Positions 37,069 to 49,960 of a stretch of 64,000 nucleotides of DNA are shown here, piece after piece. The DNA comes from Oreocharis arfaki. Its lineage: Eukaryota > Chordata > Aves > Passeriformes > Paramythiidae. The notes under the pieces were generated by a model. It made no database searches and was not told the origin of the DNA. It saw nothing but the letters and a program-made list of their open reading frames with translations. Every line of letters starts with the position of its first letter. The stretch's first letter is position 1. The stretch spans positions 427,543 to 491,542 of the forward strand of contig VZRR01002857.1 of NCBI GenBank assembly GCA_013398015.1, given 5' to 3'. Made by a program: the position numbers and the translations under genes.

Positions 37069-39982
37069 GCAGATTTTCTATGACTTGATCAATCTTACGC
37101 TGAAAATCCACAAAACTTCCTGGAGTGGATACTTGAATTTGTTTGAATTTTGTTGCTTGTTCTCGTTCTCAAAATCCACAAATACTTTTGTACTTCTGTA
37201 ATACCTCAAGGAGAAACATCTTTAATTTTATACTGTACGTTTGTCAAATCATGGAAGGAATATAGATGAGACAGGTATTTAGAAAAAGCAGTATTCCTTC
37301 CATCTTTATCAGTTAGTGAATCAAGACTGTGTTATACATATCAGACACAGAAATATGTGTATATAGATATATACACACATGTATATGCATGTTTAATATT
37401 ATTAGGGAAGGGCATTTTCAGCTGTCTGCATGACCTTTAATCTGACAGCTTATGTAGATCTAAATATGACACACTGAATGCAAAGGAAATGCACTTTTAT
37501 GAGGCTGCATTTAGAAAAGGTATTCAAGTAATATAGAAGAAATTACTGGATTTTTTTCTTTTAAATCTGAGCGCATACACTCACTATGGCTGAAGACTAT
37601 CCACCTGTATCAAGAATGAAAACTACAGTACTCAGGAATTTCAAGATGAACAGTATTGTCTTAGTGCATCCCTCAAGCAAAATTTGCTGGATATGAATAA
37701 GAGATCCTATTGTTTTTATTTGGTTTATGTAAGTGGCTTCCTCTACCTCACTTCTGCATATGATAGTCTGTGGAAGGAGGAAAATGTCAGTGTAGGTTCA
37801 GCTGTGATTTTATGCATATTCAGTATTTATGGTGGCACTGCTTGAGCAAACCTGTGATTAATGACCAGTGTCATCCATCTTTCCATAAAAAAGGCTTCCT
37901 CAGTGGCAGAAATGCAATGGTGCAAATCTCAGATAACATAAAACTGAGGCTCAATCTGACTTTTTATTTTAGTTTTATGCTACTTGTTTCACACAACAGC
38001 TCCAGTCCCTATCAAAAAAGTTTAGTTCTATATGTCATGTAGAAAACATTTGCTTGAGGTTTTCCTAAGTCATACTTTATACCTTTCTTTCAAGGCATTG
38101 CATGTCTCTTCTGAAAACTTGCCATTTTCTGAAGTTTTGGCATAATATTTTATCCCCATCCACCTTCCTGTTTATAGGTCCATAACTGTCCTTAAAGTGT
38201 GGGATGAAGCTGTCTGAAGAATGGGATGGGCTCTGCAGACAGTCAAATTTAAATAAACATAGTCACACTTGGAACACATAGTTAATGGGGTTCACATAAT
38301 TGTTACTGTAGTAAATAGTGTTATGAATATTGTGTCATCAGACATTTAGGCATTGTCTAATCTCCTTTGATTTAAAGTACATTGGGGCTTCCTTTCTTCT
38401 GTAGCATTACTTAATCCTCCAGAAAAGTTGAATCAAACTTAAATTAATCATAGCAGAATTAGAAACCTTAACTGATGATTTCAAATCAAGAGTACACCAG
38501 TGAATTAGGAAGTAGTAAATTTACTCTGGGCATCATTTTGAAAATTGGGATTTTACTTGTTTTTACTGGAGTAGAGAAGCTTCATCAAATTCTGCCATAA
38601 ATACTTATCCATTCGGTCTCTGTAAGCTTTCAAAATTTTCCAACCTAAATACATCCAAAAGTGCATTAGTAACTTCAAAGGAAGCTCTGTCTCTGTAACT
38701 GTTTATGAACTGAAGCAATGCCCATCATCAAAATACCAATGTTTTTAAAAGGAAAAATAATGTCTTTATCTTCTTCTTAGCCAGCACATGTTCACTAGCC
38801 ATGCATGAGCCCCGCTGACAAAAAATCAAAAGGAACAGATTAGCTTTATCTTTACACCTAAATATGAAGATGCACGTGGACAATTTTTTTCTCTACATGC
38901 CAGAATCTAGGCCAGTTCCTCATCAAACAAGTCTCAGGAAGCTGGCTCCAGTAATCTGGAGACTGTCCTATAAGGACAGACACATCACAGGTTACTGGGG
39001 CTATTTGTACTTGTGCAAAAAGGTGAAAAATAATCCTCACATCAACCCAAAATGACATCACATTCTTTCTATTCTTCTCAGAAATTTTTCACAAAAATTG
39101 CTGTCATAAAATGTGATTTGAGGAGTCCAAAATGCATTGTCTGAGGCTCTTCTTTTAAATCAAAGCATGCCTTGATGGGTTCTACAGTGCAAGCCTGATA
39201 TGATCAGCTCCTGGACATTTGTCCACACTTTCCCACTTGTACATCAGACTTCCAGGGGCCGTGTTTGGGCTGAAATTCAGGAAACCTAGAAGCAATAGCT
39301 CTAAATTGAATGCATCCGTGCCACTTCACACCCAGACTAAAATCCTGTTTGGCAGTGTGCTTACCAGTGTCTGAGATTCAAGTCCCTCCTAAGGAAACAT
39401 GTAAGTTTTGGAAATTAAATTTCAATTTAGGTCGAAATCTGTTTGTGTTTTAAAAATTAAAATTTTCTTGGAATTTGTGTTTTAATGTTGGACAGATTTC
39501 TAAATTTAATTCCAAGCATCCCTCAAACACCAATTGCAATTACAGTTTTTAAAAGCTCCATAAATTAGTCTGTAAACAGCAAAGCTGTAGATGTTCTGGC
39601 ATCTAAACTAGGCATTTATGGGATCCTATGTCTCATTCCTGTAGTATCCTGGGCACCTGGATGCAAGTCCTCTGTCTATCTATCTCATGTTAGTGTTGGC
39701 TGCATACTGCCAGTGTGAACCCAAACGTAAAGAAACCTCCCTCTGGCTAAGCCATTAAATGCTGTGCCAAGTGTATCTCAGCTGGAAGTGGCTTTTTCCA
39801 TATCTTCCCAATCTCATATGAGTTGTTTTCCTTTCCAAAGGTTGTGAAATATCTGGGTCAGCAGGTATAATAGAAGGGCAAATGGAAAAAAAAAAATTTT
39901 TTTTGCAACTCCTGAGCCCCATTTCCAACAATTTATTGAAGTAAGAAGTCATGCATGCATATGTGTAATTGATTTCAGATGT
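37069..39982. other. Non-coding span, no gene seen
   Basis: No recognised repeat or exon. It contains a short TA/CA-rich tract at about 37355-37395 and an A11T8 self-complementary run at 39886-39904. Confidence 0.5.
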
Positions 39983-40066
39983 ATGATAAAGTTGCCAGAG
40001 ATATACTCAGCAGAAATAACTGTAATTTTTTCAGATGTGCTCTTTTCCTATCAACTTGGCCTTCAG

Positions 40067-40267
40067 AACAAAAATTCAGCCCTGAGTGAAATGTATTCAT
40101 CCTCCCGGGCACCTGCTGCTGTGTCTCCTGCCTCTCAGCTGGGAGAGGACGGAAGGTTTGATGCAATCATGGCATCTGCTATAACTGGACTTGCTCGCTT
40201 TGCACCTTACGCTTTTGCAATTCTGATTTCTTTTGTAATCATTGTTTTAGCCCTGTTCTGTCTCTGA
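40067..40267 (+). CDS. Putative terminal exon of a small single-pass membrane protein
   Basis: A pyrimidine-rich stretch ends in CTTCAG at 40061-40066, and an alternative acceptor TTTTTTCAG ends at 40034. The downstream frame stays open to TGA at 40265-40267. The frame reads SEMYSSSRAPAAVSP, then a short acidic segment, then a hydrophobic helix of about 22 residues containing AFAILISFVIIVLALF and ending two residues later. The coding part is clearly richer in GC and CpG than its AT-rich surroundings. ATGs at 40091 and 40169 are in frame; the second has an optimal context (A at -3, G at +4) and would give a 32-residue micropeptide that is nearly all membrane segment. I do not recognise the protein. 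It could be the tail-anchored or type I end of a larger spliced gene, or an independent micropeptide. Coding status is inferred. Confidence 0.4.
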   Translation, partial: NKNSALSEMYSSSRAPAAVSPASQLGEDGRFDAIMASAITGLARFAPYAFAILISFVIIVLALFCL

Positions 40268-40960
40268 TATTGAACTCTCGTGACACTGCTTCAGGAGCAG
40301 CAAACAACATGCTATAGTGAGAGGAAAGGCTCTTTTTCAGTGCTTTTAGCAATGTGACCTTAGGTATTGATTTATAGCCTGCTGCAGTGCTCTAGTGCAA
40401 AAGGGAACTGTGGTAATTAAGTTAGTATCTGTGCTTTCTAGAATAGTGCTGAGCTGCAACAAAAAGAGACCCTTTATTTTTCCTCTCTGCCTCTCAGTGA
40501 ATGCAGATGCAGGCACTGCCCTTTGACCCTGCTCAGCTTTCCCCAGCTGCAGATTATTTTTCTCTCTCTGTGCCTTTAGGTGCTGATAGACAGAGCAGAA
40601 CCCATTAATTCTTGTGTCTGACTTTCTTTTTTTAGTGCAGGCAATGGAGCAAGTCTCTACACTTGTACCTGATTTTTAAAACATTTTGTGTCCTTATGTG
40701 GGTGAAAAAAGAGCAGTGGCTAAGGAAATATAGGAAGAATTAGAAAATTCAGCAAAGTGGGTGGTCATGAAATGGCTCAAACTAGAAAGCAAATCCTTTT
40801 GCATGAAATTTCTCACTTCTCAGCATGACACATTATTCTGAAACTCATGTATAAGATAACAGGGAAAACACAATGAGAAATCTCTTTTGTATTCCATTAC
40901 AGTCATTAGAGAAATAGGCCACAAAAGGTAATGGCAATAAAACTGAATACCTTGCAGTGA
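40268..40960 (+). other. Possible 3' UTR ending at an AATAAA signal
   Basis: Downstream of the TGA at 40265 the sequence becomes AT-rich again. The first clear polyadenylation hexamer I see is AATAAA at 40936-40941. A possible internal acceptor, a CT-rich run ending in CCTTTAG at about 40580, could alternatively mark another exon. It is proposed only because the preceding frame looks coding. Confidence 0.25.
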
Positions 40961-41935
40961 GCATGTAAATTACATGTTAATGTATGCAAATTAGAACACC
41001 ATGTTCAATGTCCATAAAACTACAAAATGCAGCTAATTAATGGTAGGTAAGATGCTTCATTTTATATTCACAGAGTTACAGGGGAGGTAGTATATTTTTA
41101 TAATTATGGAACATTGGCCTTGGGGAACACATCAAACATTCAGTTTCCCTCCTCTGGCAAATTCACCCAGCACACTGGAAGTAATTGCCTTTCTGCTTCT
41201 TCACCCAAGGTCTTAATCTGAGACCAGTCTCTGAAAGCAGAAGTAAAACAAAACAAAAAGATTCCCAGTTTCACAATTACTTTCTTGTGGAACTAGTTCT
41301 TATTAGTGTTAATATTGTTTCTGTTCAAAAAAATACCTAAACACATTTGGTACCCTTGGCACATCTGAATGGATTCAGTAACCAAACTCCCAAAAGGATA
41401 TGGGCTTCATAAAGCCCAGATATTTAGGTAATCTGTTGCCAGAAGAATTCACAGTTCGAGTTTCCAATACAGTGTGAAAACAGAGCACCTGAGAACAGAA
41501 TTAGAAAAAATGACTCATCCAGGAAAAGAGGTGAAGGGAGCATAGGGTCAAGCCCCACTGCTGGAAGACACCAATAGCACAAGTAGACGCAAACTCGTTT
41601 GCCCACATTCTTGAATTCTGCATGGGAAACAGCTCTGGTTTTAAAGCCATGTCTATCCTGTGCCTGAAATTAACACTCCTGTCTTTTCGACTATCTGGCT
41701 GACAAAGTGAAGGGGCCCTGGTCAAGATGGAACAAAGCCCTGTTAAAAGCATGTGTAGGTATGTGGGTTCCTATGCGCATGTCTGTGTGCAGCCTGGGAG
41801 AGCGCTGCAATATGAGTTGAGTGAAAAAAATGAATGTTTGAGGGTACACATAAACTTCAATAGGAACAATGCACATCAATGAAAGGTCTTCTGAGTTCCC
41901 TTTTGCTGTAAAGGTGTTTGTGCTGCAATTTGGAT
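40961..41935. other. Non-coding span, no gene seen
   Basis: AT-rich sequence between the putative 3' UTR and the minus-strand CR1. The overlapping minus-strand frames at 41424-41990 show no domain. CATGTAAATTACATG at about 40964-40978 is a 15-base near-palindrome. Confidence 0.45.
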
Positions 41936-42490
41936 CATAGAATCGTAGGATCGCAGAATGGTTTGTGTTGGAAGGTATCCTAATGATCATCTAGTTCCAA
42001 CCCTATTGCTATGGACAAGGACACCTTATAGTAGACCAGGTTGCTCAAAGCTCCATCTAGCCTGGCCTTGGACACTTCCAGGGATGGGGCATCCACAGCT
42101 TCTCTGGGGTCACTCTTTCAGTGCTTCATCAAAAGAATTTCTTCCTAATATCTAATCTAAATCTACCCATTTTCAGTTTGAAGCTATTATCCCTTATTCT
42201 GTCACTAGAAGTCCTCATGGAAGGTCCTCTGCAGCTGTCTTGTAGTCATCTTAGGTACCAGAAGATTCTACAAGGTCTCTCCCCAGAGCCTTCTCTACTT
42301 CAGGCTGGACAACCCCAAATCTCTCAGCCTATCTTCATGGAAAGGTGCTCCATCCCTCTGATCATATTTGTGGCCCTCCTTTGTACTTGCCCTAAAAGGT
42401 CAACATCCTTCTTATGTTGGGGGGCCCACAGCTGGATGCAGCACTCCAGGTGGTGTCCACAAGAGTGGAGTAGAGGGACCTGCTGGTCAC
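41936..42490 (-). repeat. CR1 LINE, minus strand, 5'-truncated
   Basis: Read on the plus strand it begins with three degenerate octamers, CATAGAAT CGTAGGAT CGCAGAAT (41936-41959), the inverted CR1 terminus, followed by GGTTTGTGTTGGAAGG, CTAGTTCCAACCC and CCTGGCCTTGGACACTTCC, all typical of the CR1 3' end. On the minus strand, ORF2 C-terminal remnants read LECCIQLWAPQHKKDVDLLG and VQRRATNMIRGMEHLS. It breaks off near 42490 after TGCTGGTCAC, where the similarity I can recognise stops. The 186-codon plus-strand frame at 42121-42681 is mostly antisense to this element. Confidence 0.95.
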
Positions 42491-42985
42491 AAGGGAGCTC
42501 TTTGTGCGTCTGTCTGTGTGTCGAGGATCTGTGGCCATGCCACATGCCTCTGCAGGTCCTTGGTGAGAAGCTCTGTAGAGCCCATGCAAAGGCAGGTCAG
42601 CGTAGCTCCTTCACAGAGCTTCCTGCACAATCCAAGCTTGTGGACAGCTTCCCAGATACAGCGCCTGTGTCCCTGTACTAGAGCAGCTCTGGGATGTGCT
42701 GCTTCTCCTGGCTGTCACTCCACCACAGGGGCTGATTCTCTCTGCAGAGGTCCGGTGCAGCAGAGGAATGAGTGGTTTGGAAAGAAACCCCACCCGTGTG
42801 TCACGGATGAGGAGCGGATGTGTTTTGTGCAGGGTCTTATTTAATAGGCACTGAGGTGAGTGATGGTGATGAATGTAATATGTCTTAGGTACCCGAGACA
42901 GAGGTTATAATTTGCCAAATACTTTTCATGAGCCAGCAGTTCTCCTTCTGGAAAGCTGTTCAGTTTCAAACAAAACATTTATCTT
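42491..42985. other. GC-richer flank of CR1, no gene seen
   Basis: Sequence beyond the recognisable CR1 is moderately GC-rich up to about 42800. It might be a more diverged continuation of the same element or another repeat. I cannot identify it. Confidence 0.35.
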
Positions 42986-43028
42986 ATGTGCATGTATGTG
43001 TGTGTATGTGTATATATATATATATATA
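42986..43028. repeat. Compound (TG)n(TA)n microsatellite
   Basis: TGTGCATGTATGTGTGTG leads into an uninterrupted TA run of about 20 bases. It is followed directly by AAAATCTGC. Confidence 0.95.
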
Positions 43029-46000
43029 AAATCTGCACCTGTTTGGCAAAGCAGTTGAACTTTGATCAACTTCAGGTAAATGCTTACCTTGCACTTCGTG
43101 CAAAAACTAACCCCAGTGCTAAACATGTGCCTAAGTGTTTTCTGATTTAAGACGATTTTCGGGATGGAGGCCCTAAAGAGGACAAATGAGTGCAGCTGTT
43201 CCAGACACAAGAAAATGGAGGCTGCCATAAAAGAGACACAAAGACCAAAAAGTATGTGAAATATTGTAAGGGCTTTTAAGCAGAAGAAGGAAAAATATGT
43301 ATGATAAAAGTAACATGCTTACAGAGAGAAACAACATATGATAATAAATGTCAGAATGGGAAAAAATAAAGGAAATAGAAAGTGGAAATAGGGGATACTG
43401 GAATCTCAAATTAAGGCAGTACACCTCTTCTTATGTTAATAACCTAAATAAACATGCTTGACTGACACTCACAAATTCAGGCTCTATTCTGATTTGTACC
43501 CATAATGCCTCACATTTTGTCATGCTTCCCTCTGCTAAGGACAGACACAAAAAATATTAATGTAGAACTTTTTTTTCTAAGGATTAAAGGAATAATTGCG
43601 GAGGGAGGGAATTCTGTGGAATGGGGTATCTAAGGAATAATTCTGCACAAGTGCAAAAGTTTAATTGTATGTAAGACATCTTTCAGACTATCAAGGAACT
43701 AAAACTGCCTTGCCACGACTGGACATCAGTGCCTGTCATGGACAGTGCTGTTTGGAAGACTGCTCATTCAGCATGTGATATCCAGAGGTCTTGGGCTGAT
43801 GTAAACTCATGATGGCTATGAAAGGTCTGTAACGATAATGGCACTGTATTTTGACAGAAGAAGGAAGACTGATAGAGAGAAGGATCTGACCATAACCTTC
43901 TCCAATAAAATATTCTGGTACTAATGCTTTTTAAATGTCTTCATGGAGCTTCAGGCTAATCAGATACGCCAAGTTATTTGCATTGATTATTTACATCAGA
44001 GGCAATTGGGAATCAGCAATTTTTTTCTTCATCCCAGTCACCTCTTCATTCTGAACTAAAACTATCGAAAAAGTCAAAGATCTTTACCCAGGCTGCAGCC
44101 ATTAACACAGTTCTTTTCTCCCCCGTCTCCTGCTTTCCCTTGCTGCCATGTGCTATATATCTTGGACAGAGCACAGCAAATCTAAAACTGATGGCCTTGT
44201 TTCTTTAGCTTTTTTGGCCCAGCACAAACTCAATACCTGCACAAGAGGGGAGCAGGATCAGCTTGGGAAAGAAAACAAAAAAGCCTCTGCCAAAATAATA
44301 ATCATAATATTAGCACACAGCTGTAGGGAGTAATTTTTTGGCATCTAGAGCAAGTGCTCCCCGCTCTCTCCCTCACTCTGTAACCCTACTTCTGCTTTTT
44401 AGCTTTTCACTGGCTACCAGATTCCCTATTTCCTTGTCTTCCTCCGAAGTCCTGTGGTTGCTCCTTGGTTGTGGCAGCAGCAGAAGCAACTAAGAAGAAG
44501 CATGTGTATGTGTGTGTGTGGGGTGGTGACTCACATGAATATGATATCCCTGCAAACTTGAAACGTGCTTCAAGGACTTGATGCAATTTTCTTGATCTTG
44601 ATCTTGTTCATTTGGAGGGAGGAGGAGGGGAAAAGTGAGGGGGAGAGAGAGAGGGAATGCTGCTCTTGGCAGAAGATACAGGCAATTGGCTGCTTTATGG
44701 CTTTGCCTTGATGTGTGTTTAAAAAACAGCTCAAAATTTGGCACAGAGAGATTTTTCCCACTTGTTTTACTTCTAAATATTCTTCAAAAGCTTCCATTGG
44801 ATATAGAATATTGCTTTGATCAAACAAATATACTTTATGCTGAAGTTTCTAGTTAATATTGACTTCGATTCATATTCTGCCAATTTTTTAATTTCAGATT
44901 TGATTTCAAATTTTATGTAGCCTGTAGACAATAGAAAGATAGGACGATTTCCCCCGTGGATCATGTTATTTTACTGATGTGCACTGAAGTTTCAGAAGAT
45001 AAGGAAGAGTGAACAAAGAAAATATTATCAAACTTGCTTCTTCAGCAAAATGTTAATGTGACCAAAAGGCTGAATATACACAGGGAGCGTACCCCAGACA
45101 GAGATGTTTTGGAAAAGGTTCATAGCTTGAATTACTTTCATATAAAGCCCTGATACTTGCATTCTTACCTAATCCTTATCTGAGCTATTTGAACCACTCA
45201 TATTTGAGAAATTTTCTGGAAATGTCCAGGTATGGGCCATGATATATGAGTCACCAGGCTTCCTGCTTCCACTCAGTAATAAACCACCTCCTGACAGCAG
45301 CCTTGTCACACTATTTGGGACATTTATGATCTCATTTGGAACCTATAATGTAAAGACATTGGTTTCTTCCCTCCATTAATGTTGTTTTTTTGAGTATTTT
45401 CATGACACAATATCGATTAAACATCACTGATAAAAATAAAAGCCCTAACACGCAAAAAAGTTGGGTTGTGATGCGGTGAGTCTAAGTATGGGACAGTTGT
45501 TAAGGCACATCTCCTTGCCCTCCAGGCTGTGTTACTGTTGTGTTCCTTGCTTTCGCTACTTTGGGAGATGAAAATTTGCCCTTGCAGTGTGGTTCTGCTC
45601 ACTTATTAGACAACACCAGTACTGCACTTTGCATGTCACCTGCTGTTTTAAATCCATCACTAATTTAAGGTAGCAGTCACATAATTTTCGTAGGCTGCCG
45701 CGGTTAAAATGTTGTTCCTTCCTGGTGCAGTTGCAGGGTCTGGTGATTTAGAGCGACAGACCTTTTAGTGAAGGATTTTGGATTCTGGATCTCGTGTCAT
45801 AAACCCAGAGTTGATAACCCTCAGGTAAAGAAAGACTTTTATTTATTCATTTTGCCTGAGACAGTTATATATGGGATGATTTATTTGGTTATGAGTAAAT
45901 AAAAGTGCTTAGAAGGTCATGTAAAGCCACAGCTGCCTCTTGGCACTTGTTTCCGACAGTGCCACACTGGTGCCCTTACCCTTTGCAGCCTGCACAGAGG

Positions 46001-47582
46001 GGAGGGCAACAGAGGGAACAGTGGGTGGCCAGGTGCTCTCCTGGGGGAAACATGAACCCACTGCCACGACTGTCATGGATAAGGGGATTCCCATAGGCCC
46101 TACTAATTCAGGGGCTGTGATTTAAGACTAATGCCCTCAGTTAACACCCCATGGCAGAAAACAGACTTGCCTTATGGGGTATGTTCCCACAATCTCCCAC
46201 AGGAGGAAGCATGTTTTCCTCCAAACATGGAAAAATAGAGAGCAAAAATCGAATTCCAGAGAGAAAATGCCACTTTTGTGGCACTTTGCAGCAGCTTCTA
46301 CAAAAGGCAGGAGAGGGAAGTGCATCCACTCCTTAGCTGGCACCCTGACTGATGCCACAGAAGTTCAGCAATGACAACTATGCCATTATTTTCATCCTGG
46401 AGGTCTGCAATGTCATGTGCTTGTGATCTGTCTTCAGCTGCTAGACTCAGACAAGTTGAATTGTCCAGGCAGCACTGCAGCAGCAGAAAAGCCCAGCTGT
46501 GCCAGGGCCATAAACAGAACAGTGTTTTCTGTTTAGTGCCCACCAGAAGGGAATTCATGTTATTTACTAATACTTCACCATATGTCAGGACTTCACTTGC
46601 CAGTTCATGAGCACCACCTTGTGCTTTCTGGCATAGATGAGTGAATGTGAAGGGCACTCCTCCCACCTAAACCCATCCTAAAAATTCTATAACTTTTTAT
46701 CTATTTCTACTTTGAAATGTGAGTAGTAGGGGCATGCCATGGTGGGGATACATGGTGGCAGGTGGAGGATGCTGCAGGAAGTGCCTGACGAGGTGGTTCA
46801 ACCAGCTGGTGTATGGAGGACACTGTGGTTGGTGCTGTGAGTGCTCCTGATGTTTCCCATGTGGCATCGGCAGTCAGGAGAAGTCAGGCAAGCTGGGAAT
46901 ATAAATCAGAAATCAAAACTGCATGGATGCTCAGTCCCCAAGACTGCTGCCTGAGGTGCAGGATAGGACAGTGTAGGCACAGGCAGCTGATGTCCCTAGA
47001 GGGCATTGCACATTGCTTTTAAGTCTACTTGCACTTGGGCTTTCTGCTGTGGGAGCACAATACATATTCCACAGCCAAAGATATGTCGCAGAAAGGTCCT
47101 GGTTCCTCCCCCCTCACCCCAGTTTTAAGCCATGGTGACCTCAGAAAGCACGAGACTGTGTTTCTTATTTTTTTTTTTATCTTTGTGAAAGGAGTCTTGT
47201 TTGCTTGCTGGCCCTTGCACACCAAGGCACTGTTGTGTTACTTAAAATTGTAAATTATGTCTGTTTAAGAAAATGTCAGTGTTTTTTAAAACAGAATAAC
47301 AGAACTGGAAAAGACTTGGCTGTGCTGTTTGTTACACGAGTTGCAGGCAGGCAGAATGATGCATTCACCATTACGGGCAGATTCAAGGAGACTAATGACT
47401 GCTGTACAATATAGCTTCAGTTCTTCCAAGTAACATGATAGTTGTTTCTCGGCTTGCCAGCAAGATTATCTGAGCAATGTTAATGCTCGTGCGCTGACGT
47501 ATAGGGGAACCATCAATATGGGGCTGTGCCTACCAACAATAACTCCCTGCCCCCACTTGCTAATTGAAATGACCTTTCTAGC
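43029..47582. other. Non-coding span, no gene seen
   Basis: Holds a short TG tract at 44503-44520, a three-fold TTGATC-type repeat at about 44590-44606, and a purine-rich GGAGG/GAGAG patch at 44614-44655. At 45905-46130 several frames on both strands overlap, which argues against coding. No known repeat is recognised. Confidence 0.45.
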
Positions 47583-47616
47583 AAAAAAAAAAAGAAAAAA
47601 AAAAGAAAAAAAAAAA
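47583..47616. repeat. Poly(A) with G interruptions
   Basis: Three A runs of about 10-12 bases separated by single Gs. A second A-rich run lies at 48013-48028. Neither is attached to a recognisable element body. Confidence 0.9.
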
Positions 47617-49408
47617 GGAAAGAGGATTGTAAGATAAATACAGCTTTGATTGAGGGATTTGATTTCTCTGGCACCTATCATTGTGCATATGGGTATTTCT
47701 TGCATATTCCGCAGGAATTCGGTAAAACAGTTACTCAGCTTTTGGATAAGGCAAAGTTATAATGAGTATTTTTTGTTGACAGCCTCTAAAAGCATGCTAG
47801 GAGGATCCCTCCTACTATATAATACTGGTAAATGCTTGACAACCATGTTGCTGCCAACATGGATACTCAATGCCCAGATAACCCAGATCCTTTGAGAAAG
47901 AGAGTGAATTAACAGGAGAAAAAAAAAATTCTGCCTCACTATTGACACTCGTCCTCAAAAAAATTCCTTTTCTCCCATCACAAATGGAGACATACTGGTC
48001 CTCAAAATAGAAGAAAAAAAAAAAAAAAGAAAAGCAGCTGGGTCTTTGCTGTCAGTGTCTATTTTATGTGGAACAATATACAAACACAAAGGAACTGAGA
48101 GCAAGAACTGTTGTGCTTTGCAGTTTTTCATCAGGAAATGCCATGAGAAAATGGCCTAAACATGTGGACTGTTTCCCTCTAGTTGCATAAGAGTCTGCCT
48201 TGGCTTTGATTCACCTTAGATATCCAGAAGAAATTAGAAGACATGCACTCATTTTGTAGTGGCTGCTTTGTATATTTTTGTTTGCCCACTTATTTTGAAA
48301 TATTGCTCACTGCTTCTACTCCCTTCCTCGGTAGAGGTGCGGCCTTTCTTGTGTTTTTTCAACGAACATTGAGGTTAGGCTCTGCTCTTCAGTGGTGTCA
48401 TTTTGGGAGCCCATAAGTGAGGCTTCAGCCACAAGAAAATGGAAAAGATTATATTGACATATATGTTTTCTTACTAAATAAGGAGAAAAAACTAACAGAG
48501 GGCCACAAGCTGGACTTGTCTGTGTGGGTGTACCATGCTTGACATGAAACATGTTTACCAAATTTTTTTCCCATGAGAATCACAGTTTTCCTCATCTGAC
48601 ATCCAGGTTTCTTGTCAGAGGAACTGGGAAAATACGGTATTTCCGCCACTGTTATGGTGACTCTGAGATCTGGCCCCTCAAAAGTAACAAGTCTGAACTC
48701 TGATCGCCCTTCTGCCTTTCACACTTGGTTGCGGAGGCTTGCCTGGGCCCCTGAGGACTAAATTTTTGGGTTTTCTTTCTGTAGGTATATTTTTTGAAAA
48801 TTTAAGGTTTTCAGAAGAGATGAGAGGTCTGATGCAAAAGATTTTAAAGTCAAAAGGGGTCTGATTTCCATAGGGTTACTAGTAATTACTCTTGAAATTC
48901 AGACCAACTTTGAAGCCTGAGATTCAGACTAGGTGCCCCTAAATACAGCTGTAAACTGATCATGTATTTGTATTAAACTGATATTAATGGGTACAATGAT
49001 ATGTTACACATTTCCTTAATGTTCTTCTAAGCCAGAAAAAAATCATCTCTGTGTCTGAGTTCTCAGCTTTTAGCTCACAGGTAAATGGGAGGATCTATGT
49101 TTTTTCTTCAATGTATGCCAGGTTTATAGAAATCCCTGAAAGTGTGGCTCTTATATATATTGCAATAGAGGGAAAAATGATTTCTTTCTCTGGCAAGCAG
49201 CCATCATCTAATTTTAGGTGCAATCTTCAAAGGCTGTGGAATGGGCACTGCCTCTTCCCCAAAATGTGATTTCCCTGGCCTTGACACAGACTGGATTGAG
49301 TTGCTATTCACTGCTAAATTTGCTTGCGTGCAGCTAAAGCCTGATAATCTTGGGTCTCAACTAAGCCAAAGCTCTTTAACTTGTTTTATTCTGCTAGGCC
49401 ATAATAAA
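47617..49408. other. Non-coding span, no gene seen
   Basis: AT-rich, with short overlapping frames only. No recognised repeat other than the A run at 48013-48028. Confidence 0.5.
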
Positions 49409-49464
49409 GAACAAAGCAAAACAAAAAAAACCCAAACAGAAACAAACAAACAAACAAACAAAAC
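49409..49464. repeat. (CAAA)n A-rich simple repeat
   Basis: Four to five consecutive CAAA units preceded by mixed A/C sequence. It forms most of the Lys/Asn/Thr-rich tail of a 91-codon frame, so that frame is not regarded as a gene. Confidence 0.9.
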
Positions 49465-49903
49465 CCTGCAAACCAAGCCAAACCAACAAGCCAGCTTACT
49501 ACACCTTACTATTTAAACAGAATTGGGTTGAGCTAGCAACAGTCCAGATGATGAAGGAAAAGATTTTAATGTTTCAAGAGAAGATGGTGCTCATGGATCA
49601 CTACTGAACCAGCATTAAACATGCAGTTTGTGATGTAAAAGGGAAAAATAAGGTGCTATTTGTCTTTATTCACGTTTTGGGGGACCTAGTTTCAGACGTA
49701 ATCATATCTATTTTCTTAAGTCCACTTTCCTGCACTATTTGTGTGTATGGTAAGTGCCTGATATGTGTAAGGAGCTCATATCAGTAACATCATACTGCTA
49801 AACAGCCACTGCCTTCCCTCCCAGACAGGAGTGTAATGAAAAGAGGAAGAAGGTCCTGATACTGCTCCGTTACTGTGTCTGAATATCATCCCCACTTCCA
49901 TGC

Positions 49904-49960
49904 ATGTATGTGTGTGTGTGTGCACATGTGTGTGTGTATATATATCTATATCTATCTGTA
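49904..49960. repeat. Compound TG/TA/TATC microsatellite
   Basis: GTATGTGTGTGTGTGTGC, then a second TG run, then TATATATCTATATCTATC. It resembles the compound tract at 42986 but is not flanked by shared sequence. Confidence 0.92.

Noticed and set aside
45905..46374. Cluster of overlapping ORFs on both strands
   Set aside because: Five or more mutually overlapping frames of equal length with no domain indicate locally stop-poor sequence rather than a gene.
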